From Roseicyclus salinarum (lineage in GTDB: Bacteria; Pseudomonadota; Alphaproteobacteria; Rhodobacterales; Rhodobacteraceae): DNA of 64,000 bases. Under the pieces are notes generated by a model. It did not search any database. It saw only the letters and a list, made by a program, of their open reading frames with translations, and was not told the origin of the DNA. The translations under genes and the position numbers were made by a program. This document shows, one piece after another, positions 27,195 through 34,640 of the stretch; the stretch's first letter is position 1, and each line of letters starts with the position of its first letter. The stretch spans positions 1 through 64,000 of the forward strand of contig NZ_JARRSA010000001.1 in NCBI RefSeq assembly GCF_029624655.1. The letters are read 5' to 3'.

Positions 27195-28198
27195 GCCGCG
27201 CCCTCGGCCATGGCCTGCGCCTGCAGCGCAAGCTCCATCACGGTGAAGGCATGGGTCTGCGACATCGCGGTTTCCGTGCGGCCCCGGACATCCGCGACGA
27301 TCCGGCCGAAATAGGGCAGTCCGGCATCCCGCGCGTCGATCGCCTCGCAGCGCGCGCCGTTCACGAGGATAAGGGTGTCGGTGCCCTCGCGCCCTGCGAC
27401 GTCGACGTATTTCCGCAGCTCGATATACCCCTCGGTGCCCAGGATCGTCAGCCGCCCGTCGCCCCATGTGGGCAGAGCGTCGGGCGTGAACCAGTCCACG
27501 CGGACATAGCCCCGCCCCCTTTCCGACCGCAGGGCGATCTCGCCGAAGTCCTGCAGGCCGGGGTCCTCGGGATGGGCGTAGTTGTCGACGGCGGCGTGGA
27601 CGATCTCGGCGGTGTCGGATCCCGTGAAATGAAGGAACTGGTCGATCTGATGGCTGGCGATGTCCGTCAGGATGCCGCCATAGGCCTCGCGGTCGAAGAA
27701 CCATGCGGGCCGCGTCGCGCGGTTCAGCCTGTGCGGCCCAAGGCCGACGGTCTGGACGACCCGGCCGATCGCGCCCTCCGCGACGAGTTCGGAGGCAAGC
27801 GTGACCGACGGCACCTCGAAGCGCTCGGAGAAGTCGACGGACCAGATCCGCCCGGTCTCGGCCTGCACGCGGCGCAGCTCGGCAAGCTGTTCCAGCGTGG
27901 TGCAGCCTGGCTTGTCCACCATGACGTCCTTGCCGGCCCGCATAGCCTCGATCGCGAGGGCGGCGCGGTCCCGCGGAATGGCGGCGATCACCACCAAGTC
28001 GATGTCCGGGTCATCGAGAAGGGCGTGGCGATCCGCGGACCGGGAAAGATCGGGAAAGCGCTTGCGATACCCTGCCTCGGTCTCGGGATGCCCCTCGGTC
28101 CACCAGCCGGCGCATCCGGCGCCGGCGGCCAGAAGATGCTCGGTCATGCCGAATGCATGCCGATGGTCGATGCCGATGACGGCGAAACGGATGCTCAT
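27191..28198 (-). CDS. Gfo/Idh/MocA family oxidoreductase (2 of 3)
   Basis: A 335-residue member of the same superfamily as its two neighbours but clearly different in sequence. The N-terminus IRFAVIGIDHRHAFGM has a degenerate glycine motif (GIDHRH), as in some members of the family. DKPGCTTLEQ holds the catalytic-site Lys-Pro at about residue 96, and GGILTDIASHQIDQFLHFTG is the substrate-domain signature. It is sandwiched by 4-base overlaps between the other two dehydrogenase genes, so it is made in step with them. Specific substrate unknown. Confidence 0.9.
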   Translation of the reverse strand: MSIRFAVIGIDHRHAFGMTEHLLAAGAGCAGWWTEGHPETEAGYRKRFPDLSRSADRHALLDDPDIDLVVIAAIPRDRAALAIEAMRAGKDVMVDKPGCTTLEQLAELRRVQAETGRIWSVDFSERFEVPSVTLASELVAEGAIGRVVQTVGLGPHRLNRATRPAWFFDREAYGGILTDIASHQIDQFLHFTGSDTAEIVHAAVDNYAHPEDPGLQDFGEIALRSERGRGYVRVDWFTPDALPTWGDGRLTILGTEGYIELRKYVDVAGREGTDTLILVNGARCEAIDARDAGLPYFGRIVADVRGRTETAMSQTHAFTVMELALQAQAMAEGAA

Positions 28199-29265
28199 GA
28201 TCCCCGGCTTTCTTCTATAAGATTTACGCTTCGTCCGTCCCGCGCCGAGCGGGTGATCGCGTCGATCAGGCGGTGCGCGGCAAGCGCGTCGGACCCGGTG
28301 ACGGCGGGAGGGCGGCCCTCCCGCAGGGCGGCGGCGAAATCCTCGAGGATCGACCTGTGCCAGTCGTGGGTGAAGGCCATCGGGTCCGCCCCGCCGCCGG
28401 TGGTCGCGGCCGCGCCATGCCGCTCGCGGGTGCCGTCGCGCCAGGCGACGTCGAGGACGCCCTCGGCAAGCCGCAGGCTCGCGGCGTCGAAATGCAGCGC
28501 GATGGATTCCGAGCCGCCGGGATAGCTTGCCGTGGTGGCGGCCAGCCAGCCCGCCGCCCCGCCCACGAAGCGCAGGCCCGCCACGGCAACATCCTCGGCC
28601 TCCATGTCGTGGAACCGCGTCGTCGCTGTCATCGCAGTCACCTCCGTGACGGGGCCGGCCAGCGCAAGCGCAAGGTCGATCGTGTGGATCGCCTGGCTGA
28701 TCAGGACGCCGCCGCCGTCGCGCGCATAGGTGCCGCGCCCGGGCTCGTCATAGTAGGACTGCGCGCGCCACCATGGCACCGAGATCTCGACGAGGCCGAG
28801 CGCGCCGAGCGCCCCGCCGGCTACGAGCTTGGCGGCTGCGAGCGATGCAGCGCGCATCCGGTGCTGGAACACGACGCCAAGCGGCACGCCTTCGGCCCGG
28901 CAAAGCGCCACGACCTCTTCGGCCTCCGCCAGCGTGCGGCCGACGGGCTTCTCCAGAAGCACCGGCTTGCCGGCGCGGGCGAGCGGCCTGACCAGCTCGA
29001 GGCGTGCATCGGGCGGCGTCACGATCACCACGGCGTCTACACGCGGGTCGGCCGCGACGGCGTCGAGATCGGGAAAAACGTCGACCGGGGCGCCGAGCGT
29101 GGCCGAAGCGTCCTGCGCGAAGCGGGCCGCGCGGTCGGCGGACCGGGCAAGGACGCCGACCAGCCGAACGGGCGGCGTGGCATCGCGGATCGCGAGGGCG
29201 TGCGTCCCGGCGACCATTCCGACGCCGATCATTGCAACGCCGAGGGGCGCGTCTGACTGGATCAC
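28195..29265 (-). CDS. Gfo/Idh/MocA family oxidoreductase (3 of 3), first gene of the operon
   Basis: A 356-residue dehydrogenase with VAMIGVGMVAGTHALAI as the nucleotide motif, LEKPVGRTLAEAEEV carrying the conserved Lys-Pro (about residue 103), and GGGVLISQAIHTIDLALALAG as the substrate-site motif. It starts with GTG at 29265, with GGGAGG 7 bases upstream. It is promoter-proximal in the minus-strand operon and divides the intergenic control region with the GntR regulator. Homology to inositol dehydrogenases is broad; the true substrate is unknown. Confidence 0.9.
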   Translation of the reverse strand: MIQSDAPLGVAMIGVGMVAGTHALAIRDATPPVRLVGVLARSADRAARFAQDASATLGAPVDVFPDLDAVAADPRVDAVVIVTPPDARLELVRPLARAGKPVLLEKPVGRTLAEAEEVVALCRAEGVPLGVVFQHRMRAASLAAAKLVAGGALGALGLVEISVPWWRAQSYYDEPGRGTYARDGGGVLISQAIHTIDLALALAGPVTEVTAMTATTRFHDMEAEDVAVAGLRFVGGAAGWLAATTASYPGGSESIALHFDAASLRLAEGVLDVAWRDGTRERHGAAATTGGGADPMAFTHDWHRSILEDFAAALREGRPPAVTGSDALAAHRLIDAITRSARDGRSVNLIEESRGS

Positions 29266-29275
29266 CCGGTATCCT
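29265..29275 (-). promoter_or_regulatory. Candidate GntR operator, copy 2
   Basis: The minus strand reads AGGATACCGGG, matching the pattern AGKATACCGSG shared with the copies at 29329 and 29358. It overlaps the ribosome-binding site and start of the dehydrogenase operon, so part of the match (AGG) may simply be the Shine-Dalgarno sequence. Confidence 0.4.
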
Positions 29276-29284
29276 CCCGTCCCT

Positions 29285-29314
29285 GGGATAGGGTCGGCCG
29301 GCGGGAATTGTCAA
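29285..29314 (-). promoter_or_regulatory. Predicted promoter of the dehydrogenase-uxuA operon
   Basis: On the minus strand TTGACA (29314-29309), an 18-base spacer and TATCCC (29290-29285) lie about 20 bases before the GTG start at 29265. The -35 is a perfect consensus and overlaps the -35 of the divergent gntR promoter. Confidence 0.6.
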
Positions 29315-29336
29315 CTGGCCCGCACACCAGTATACC
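29308..29336 (+). promoter_or_regulatory. Predicted promoter of the gntR-uxaC-uxuB operon
   Basis: TTGTCA (29308-29313), an exact 17-base spacer and TATACC (29331-29336). Transcription would start near 29343, which rules out the TTG at 29308 as a start codon and supports the TTG at 29371. The -10 lies inside the palindrome-like site at 29327-29338. Confidence 0.6.
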
Positions 29337-29340
29337 GGGT
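29327..29340 (+). promoter_or_regulatory. Candidate GntR/UxuR-type operator, copy 1
   Basis: A near-palindrome centred on GTATAC (CC-A-GTATAC-C-GG, one mismatched pair) overlaps the -10 of the gntR promoter. The known operators of the hexuronate repressors ExuR/UxuR in E. coli are also centred on GGTATACC, so the core is what a FadR-subfamily uronate regulator would be expected to bind. The 11-base unit AGTATACCGGG is at 29329-29339. Confidence 0.55.
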
Positions 29341-29357
29341 TCAGTCATCATCAAGAC

Positions 29358-29368
29358 AGGATACCGCG
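29358..29368 (+). promoter_or_regulatory. Candidate GntR operator, copy 3
   Basis: AGGATACCGCG is in the same orientation as copy 1 and centred 29 bases downstream, roughly three helical turns. It lies in the short leader just before the TTG start of gntR. Confidence 0.4.
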
Positions 29369-29370
29369 CC

Positions 29371-30078
29371 TTGCCCGCAAGCGGCCCACTGACCGATCTC
29401 GCCCCGGCGATCCTGGACTTCGATCAGCCGACGGCGGTGCAGATCCACGCAGGCCTGCGCGCCGCGATCCTGTCTCTCGTGCTGCCGCCCGGGACGCGGG
29501 TCTCCGAGGCGGAGGCAGGCGCGCGTTTCGGCGCCAGCCGCACCCCGGTCCGCGAGGCGATGACGCGCCTGCGCGACGAGGGGTTGATCGTGACCTGGCC
29601 GTCGCGCGGGAATTTCGTGACCCCCTTCTCGGAGGACGGGATCCGCACCGCGCAGTTCATTCGCGAGGCGCTGGAGATGGCGGCGGTGGCGCGCATCGCC
29701 GCGAACGGCCTGACGCCCGAGGCCGACAGCGCCCTGACCGAGGCGCTGACCGCGCAGGAGGCCGCGATGGCCGCGAGTGACGCCACGGCCTTCCAGGCCG
29801 CCGACGACGCCTTTCACGCCGCGCTCGCCGAGGCGACAGGCCTTGTCCGTGTCCGCACGCTGGTGGAACGCGAGAAGACCGCGCTCGACCGGTTGCGGGC
29901 GCTGCGGCTTCACGATCCGGGGCACCTCGCGGCGCTTCACGACGATCACCGGCAGATCCTGAAGGCGCTGCGCAAGGGCAAGGCCGAGCGGGCGCAGCGG
30001 ATCCTGCGGACGCATCTCGCCGGGGTGCTCGACGTGCTGGCGGACCTCAAGACGCAACATGCGGAGTATTTCGAATGA
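29371..30078 (+). CDS. GntR/FadR-family transcriptional regulator of the uronate locus
   Basis: A 235-residue DNA-binding regulator. The winged helix-turn-helix covers about residues 20-85 (VSEAEAGARFGASRTPVREAMTRL is the recognition region). The FCD ligand-binding domain of the FadR subgroup follows, with the metal/ligand His residues expected in ADDAFHAALAEATG and HDDHRQILKAL. The TTG at 29371 is chosen because the upstream TTG at 29308 lies in the promoter -35. ACAGGA is 10 bases upstream. It overlaps uxaC by 4 bases. It probably represses both arms until a uronate intermediate binds; this is inference from position. Confidence 0.88.
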   Translation: MPASGPLTDLAPAILDFDQPTAVQIHAGLRAAILSLVLPPGTRVSEAEAGARFGASRTPVREAMTRLRDEGLIVTWPSRGNFVTPFSEDGIRTAQFIREALEMAAVARIAANGLTPEADSALTEALTAQEAAMAASDATAFQAADDAFHAALAEATGLVRVRTLVEREKTALDRLRALRLHDPGHLAALHDDHRQILKALRKGKAERAQRILRTHLAGVLDVLADLKTQHAEYFE

Positions 30079-31466
30079 GCAGGCCGGCACCGCGCATTGC
30101 GACGGTCACGGGAGATGCCGCCGGGATCTTCGAGGCGATCTGCGCCCTGCCCATCGTCTCGCCGCACGGGCATTGCGACCCCGCGTGGTGGGCCGAGGAC
30201 GCGGCGTTCCCCGACCCGGCCGCGCTGATCGTGACCCCGGATCACTACCTGTTCCGCATGCTCCATTCGCTCGGCGTTCCGCTTGGCGAGATCGGCATCG
30301 GCACCGCGCCGGCCGACCGGGACAGTGCCGCGATCTTCCGCGTCTTCGGGCGCCATTGGGACGCCTTTCTCGGGACGCCCACACGGATGTGGCTGGAGCA
30401 CACGTTCCATGAGGTCATCGGCGTCGACGTCGAATTCGCCGAGGACACGGCCGACGCCGTTCACGAGCAGGTCGCGGCATGGCTGCGCGACCCGGCGAAT
30501 CGTCCCCGCGCGCTGTTCGACCGGTTCGGCCTGGAAGTCCTCGCGACGACCGATCCCGCGCTGTCTACACTGGCGGCGCACGAGACCATCGCCGCGTCCG
30601 GCTGGGGTGGGCGTATCGTTCCGACGTTCCGGCCCGACGACCTGATCGACCCCGCGCGCCCCGGCCATCCCGAAGCGATCCGGACGCTTGCCGAGATGAC
30701 CGACACCGACGTGACCACCCATGCCGGGTTCCTCGACGCGATCAGGGCGCGCCGGGCCGCGTTCCGCGCGCGCGGCGCCACGGCCACCGACCACGACGTG
30801 CCCCGCCTGATGACCGCATGGCTGCCGCGAGCGGAGATCGAGGCGCTTCATGCCAGGGCACGCACCGGCGATCTCTCGTCCGGCGAGGCTGCGGCGTTCC
30901 ACGGGCACATGCTGACCGAGATGGCGCAGATGGCGGCCGACGACGGCATGGTGATGCAGATCCACGCCGGATCGACCCGGTCCACGAACCGCGCGCTTGC
31001 CGACCGCTTCGGGCCGGACATGGGGGCCGACATCCCGCGCGCGACGAACTGGGTCGAAGGGCTGGACGCGCTCCTGAACCGGGTGGGCAACGATCCGCGC
31101 TTCCGCCTGATCGTCTTCACGCTCGACGAAGGCGCCTATGCGCGCGAACTGGCGCCGATGGCCGGGCACTGGCCGGCGCTCCGGCTGGGGCCGCCATGGT
31201 GGTTCCACGACAGCCTGAACGGCATAAGGCGCTATTTCGACAGGGTCGTCGAGACGGCAGGCTACCGCAACCTCGCGGGGTTCAACGACGACACGCGCGC
31301 CTTCCTGTCGATCCCCGCCCGGCACGATCTCTGGCGGCGGGGCGTGGCGCTGCATCTTGCGGATCAGATCGGGCGCGGCGTCCTGCGGAGGGCCGACGCG
31401 GACCGGATCGCGCCCCTGCTGGCGCGCGACCTCGCGATCGAGGCCTACCGGCTGGGGGACCGCTAG
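30075..31466 (+). CDS. uxaC: Uronate isomerase (glucuronate isomerase)
   Basis: A 463-residue enzyme of the amidohydrolase-like fold that interconverts D-glucuronate and D-fructuronate (and galacturonate and tagaturonate). The N-terminal SPHGHCDPAWW is the family metal-binding His-x-His motif. VMQIHAGSTRSTNR and the C-terminal FNDDTRAFLSIPARHDLWRR with the conserved Arg/Asp region are as in UxaC. Length is normal. It starts in the gntR stop and is followed 3 bases later by uxuB, so the plus-strand arm supplies the first two catabolic steps. Confidence 0.95.
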   Translation: MSRPAPRIATVTGDAAGIFEAICALPIVSPHGHCDPAWWAEDAAFPDPAALIVTPDHYLFRMLHSLGVPLGEIGIGTAPADRDSAAIFRVFGRHWDAFLGTPTRMWLEHTFHEVIGVDVEFAEDTADAVHEQVAAWLRDPANRPRALFDRFGLEVLATTDPALSTLAAHETIAASGWGGRIVPTFRPDDLIDPARPGHPEAIRTLAEMTDTDVTTHAGFLDAIRARRAAFRARGATATDHDVPRLMTAWLPRAEIEALHARARTGDLSSGEAAAFHGHMLTEMAQMAADDGMVMQIHAGSTRSTNRALADRFGPDMGADIPRATNWVEGLDALLNRVGNDPRFRLIVFTLDEGAYARELAPMAGHWPALRLGPPWWFHDSLNGIRRYFDRVVETAGYRNLAGFNDDTRAFLSIPARHDLWRRGVALHLADQIGRGVLRRADADRIAPLLARDLAIEAYRLGDR

Positions 31467-31469
31467 GGG

Positions 31470-32801
31470 ATGGCCAAGCTCGTGCACCTGGGCCTCGGCA
31501 ACTTCCACCGCGCGCACCAGGCCTGGTACACGCACATGGCAAATGCGACCGGTCCCGCGTGGCGGATCACCGGGGTCGCCATGCGGCACGGCGGGCTGCG
31601 TGACGCGATGGCGGCGTCGGGGTGGGCCTACGATCTCGGCGTTCTCGGGAATGACGGGCTTTCGGTCGGCCGCATCGCGGTTCACGACACGGTCCTCGTC
31701 GCCTCCGAGACGCCCGCCCGCGTCCTCGCGGCGCTGGCGGATCCGGTGGTCGCGGGCGTCACGCTGACAGTGACCGAAAAGGGCTACTGCCTGCGCCCCG
31801 ACGGACGCCTCGACACCGGGAACGCCGCGATCCGGGCCGACCTGTCGCCGGGCACGCCTGTCGGAGCCATCGGCCTCCTTGCCCATGCGCTGCGGCTTCG
31901 ACAGTCGCGGGGTGCGCCGCCGCTCACGATCCTGTCCTGCGACAACCTTTCGGGAAACGGGCGGCTTCTTCGGCGGGCGGTCGGCGATTTCATCGCGGCC
32001 GCGGACATGAAGGCCGATCTTCTCGACCATGCCGCCTTTCCCGACACGATGGTGGACCGGATCACGCCCCGGACCACCGAAGGGACGGTGCGGCGCATGT
32101 CCGAGGCCGCGGGCCGCCCGGTGGACGCGCCGGTGATGACCGAGGCGTTCACCGAGTGGGTGATCGAGGACGCCGCCGCAGGGCCGCTGCCGGACTGGGC
32201 CCGCGCGGGCGCCCGCTTCGTGCCCGACGTCGCCCCGTTCGAGCGGCGCAAGCTTCTGTTCCTGAATGCCGCGCATTCGGCCCTTGCCTATGGCGGGCTC
32301 CTGCGTGGGCACGTTTACGTCCACGAGGCCATCGCCGACCCGGTGCTGCGCGATCTTGTCCGAACGCTCTGGTCGGAGGCCGCGCCGCTTCTGCCCGAGT
32401 TCGGTCCGGCCGAGCGCGAGGCCTACCTCGGTGCGCTCGTCGCGCGCTTCTCGGTCGCGGGAATGGCGCACCGGCTGGACCAGATCGCCGCCGACGGAAG
32501 CGTGAAGCTGCCACAGCGCATCGTTCCGATCCTGAGGCATCACCGGTTCTCCTGCCCGGCCGCGACGCAGGTCGTGCAGGCGTGGTGGGCCGTGCTCGAG
32601 GCGCGCGAAGCCGCGGGGGCCGCGCTCGACGACCCGGCCGAGGATGCCTTGCGCGCCGCCCTGCGCGGGGGCGTAGGCCGCGGCCAAGGTCTTGCCGAGG
32701 GGCTACGGCAGATCGGGCTCGGGTCAGGCGACATGTCCGGGGGCTGGCCCGAGGGCTGGCCCGCACACGGCATCGGCGGGCATGCAAGCGGGCGCTCTTA
32801 A
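31470..32801 (+). CDS. uxuB: D-mannonate oxidoreductase / fructuronate reductase (mannitol dehydrogenase family)
   Basis: A 443-residue polyol-specific long-chain dehydrogenase, predicted to reduce D-fructuronate to D-mannonate with NADH. The nucleotide-binding start KLVHLGLGNFHRAHQAWY and the segments TVTEKGYCL, LSCDNLSGNG and RKLLFLNAAHSALAYGG (with catalytic Lys and His) fit the mannitol dehydrogenase family. Its product would be the substrate of UxuA from the divergent operon. Mannitol or arabinitol dehydrogenase activity cannot be excluded from sequence, but the neighbours favour UxuB. Confidence 0.9.
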   Translation: MAKLVHLGLGNFHRAHQAWYTHMANATGPAWRITGVAMRHGGLRDAMAASGWAYDLGVLGNDGLSVGRIAVHDTVLVASETPARVLAALADPVVAGVTLTVTEKGYCLRPDGRLDTGNAAIRADLSPGTPVGAIGLLAHALRLRQSRGAPPLTILSCDNLSGNGRLLRRAVGDFIAAADMKADLLDHAAFPDTMVDRITPRTTEGTVRRMSEAAGRPVDAPVMTEAFTEWVIEDAAAGPLPDWARAGARFVPDVAPFERRKLLFLNAAHSALAYGGLLRGHVYVHEAIADPVLRDLVRTLWSEAAPLLPEFGPAEREAYLGALVARFSVAGMAHRLDQIAADGSVKLPQRIVPILRHHRFSCPAATQVVQAWWAVLEAREAAGAALDDPAEDALRAALRGGVGRGQGLAEGLRQIGLGSGDMSGGWPEGWPAHGIGGHASGRS

Positions 32802-32826
32802 ACGCCGCATTGCATTTCCGCCAAAT

Positions 32827-32845
32827 CCCGACAAAAACGCTCCGG
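32827..32845 (+). promoter_or_regulatory. Candidate iron operator, copy B
   Basis: CCCGA-N9-TCCGG with a CAAAAACGC spacer directly abuts the ATG of the permease gene. It shares the pattern (C/T)C(C/T)GACAAAAA-N3-TC-N-GG (allowing the arms to vary by one base) with the sites at 35688 (other strand) and 35751. Confidence 0.5.
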
Positions 32846-34561
32846 ATGGCACATTCCACGAAACCCAGCACAGGGACCGGCGGCGCGCGGCGCCCCGGCG
32901 CACTCGGCATCGTGGCCTGGATCGCGACCGCGCTCTGCCTGCTTCCGATGATCGCCGTCGCGCTGGCGGCGGCGGGCAGCGGGCCCGGCGTCGTGACGCG
33001 CCTCGCCGAGACCGTCCTGCCGCGCTACGCGGCGACGACGGCCACCCTGGTCGTGATCGTCGGCATCGGCACGGCGGTGATCGGCACGTCCACGGCATGG
33101 CTGGTGTCCGCCACGCGCTTTCCGGGCCGCCGCATCCTCGAGATCGCGCTGGCCCTTCCGCTGACCTACCCGGCCTATGTGCTGGCCTACGCCTACACCG
33201 ACCTTCTCGACCATCCGGGCTGGGTGCAGACGACGCTGCGCGACCTGACCGGCTGGGGCCCGCGCGACTACTGGTTCCCCGAGATCCGCTCGCTCGGCGG
33301 CGCGGCGGCGATGCTGACCTTCGTACTCTATCCTTACGTCTACCTGCTGGCGCGCGCCGCCTTCCTGCGCCAGTCCTCCACCGCCTACATCGCCGCACGC
33401 ACCCTGGGGCAAGGACCGTGGGGCGCGTTCTTCCGCGTCTCGGTGCCGATCGCGCGGCCCGCCATCGCAGGCGGCGTCCTTCTGGCGCTGATGGAAACGC
33501 TCGCCGATTACGGAACGGTCGCCTATTTCGGCGTCCAGACCTTCGCGACCGGCATCTACGTCAGCTGGTTCGCCCTGTTCGATCGCGGCGCGGCGGCGCA
33601 GCTTGCGCTTTGCCTTCTGGTCGTCGCACTGATCCTCGCGACGCTGGAGCGTCGCCAGAGACAGCATCAGCGCCACCACGACGCCGGTCGCCGCTTCGAA
33701 CGGATGGAGCCGATCACGCTGCGCGGGGGCGCCGCCGCGGGCGCCATCGCCGTCTGCGGTCTTCCGGTCCTTTTTGGCTTCCTGCTGCCCACGGGCATCC
33801 TGCTTGGCCTCGCGTCGGGGTCCGGGCAGCTTCTGTTCACGCCGCGCTATCTCGCATTTCTCCAGCATTCCGTGACCCTCGCCGGCATCGCCGCCGTGCT
33901 CACGGTTTCGGCCGCCATCGCGCTGGGGTTCAACTCGCGGCTGCATCCGACCCGCGCGGCCCGCACCGCGATGCGGATCGCGGGCATCGGTTACGCGGTG
34001 CCCGGCGGCGTGATCGCCGTGGGTCTCCTGTTCCCGTTCGCGGCGCTCGACAACGCCTTCGACCGCTTCATGGAGGGCAATTTCGGCATCGACACGGGCC
34101 TGCTGATCACCGGGTCGATCTGGCTGATGGTCGCGGCCTATATGGTTCGGTTCATGGCCGTCGCGCTGAACACCTACGAATCGGGGCTTGCAACGGTGAA
34201 CCCCAATATCGACGCGGTGGCGCGCACGCTGGGAAAGTCACCCTCCGGAATGCTGCGCGGCGTGCACCTTCCGATCCTGCGGCCCTCGCTTCTGACCGCG
34301 CTTCTGATCGTGTTCGTGGACGTGATGAAAGAGCTTCCGGCGACCCTGATCCTGCGGCCGTTCAACTACGACACGCTCGCGGTGCAGGCGCACAGGCTGG
34401 CCTCGGACGAACGCCTAAGGGAGGCGGCGGTGCCGAGCCTCGTGATCGGCGCGGTCGGCCTGCTGCCCGTCGCGCTTCTGTGCTGGAGCATCGGGAGGGA
34501 GGCGCGCGTGTCGCGCGATGCCGTCTCGGCGGCGGACGCGCAGGTCGAGCGCATGACGTGA
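32846..34561 (+). CDS. Ferric-iron ABC transporter permease (FbpB/SfuB type)
   Basis: A 571-residue fused permease with two six-helix halves. Each half carries an EAA-type loop that docks on the ATPase: AARTLGQGPWGAFFRVSVPIARPAI in the first and VARTLGKSPSGMLRGVHLPILRPSL in the second. This two-domain layout is typical of Fe3+ importers. The ATG at 32846 has no ribosome-binding site because the putative operator touches it; a slightly later start or leaderless translation is possible. The matching binding protein is encoded convergently at 34641; no ATPase gene is nearby. Confidence 0.9.
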   Translation: MAHSTKPSTGTGGARRPGALGIVAWIATALCLLPMIAVALAAAGSGPGVVTRLAETVLPRYAATTATLVVIVGIGTAVIGTSTAWLVSATRFPGRRILEIALALPLTYPAYVLAYAYTDLLDHPGWVQTTLRDLTGWGPRDYWFPEIRSLGGAAAMLTFVLYPYVYLLARAAFLRQSSTAYIAARTLGQGPWGAFFRVSVPIARPAIAGGVLLALMETLADYGTVAYFGVQTFATGIYVSWFALFDRGAAAQLALCLLVVALILATLERRQRQHQRHHDAGRRFERMEPITLRGGAAAGAIAVCGLPVLFGFLLPTGILLGLASGSGQLLFTPRYLAFLQHSVTLAGIAAVLTVSAAIALGFNSRLHPTRAARTAMRIAGIGYAVPGGVIAVGLLFPFAALDNAFDRFMEGNFGIDTGLLITGSIWLMVAAYMVRFMAVALNTYESGLATVNPNIDAVARTLGKSPSGMLRGVHLPILRPSLLTALLIVFVDVMKELPATLILRPFNYDTLAVQAHRLASDERLREAAVPSLVIGAVGLLPVALLCWSIGREARVSRDAVSAADAQVERMT

Positions 34562-34577
34562 CACCCCGGAGGGAACG

Positions 34578-34613
34578 AAAAAACGGGCGCCGGCAAGGGC
34601 GCCCGTTTTCGTC
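34578..34613. terminator. Bidirectional Rho-independent terminator
   Basis: A perfect 9-bp stem (34583-34591 with 34598-34606) is flanked by a run of six A on the left and TTTT on the right. It can therefore stop transcription both from the permease gene and from the convergent binding-protein gene. Confidence 0.9.
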
Positions 34614-34640
34614 CCGCAGGCCGTAGGTGACCTCAGGCGG

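Noticed and set aside
29308-29370. Extension of the GntR regulator to a TTG at 29308
   Set aside because: That TTG coincides with the -35 box of a well-spaced promoter, so it would not be in the mRNA.
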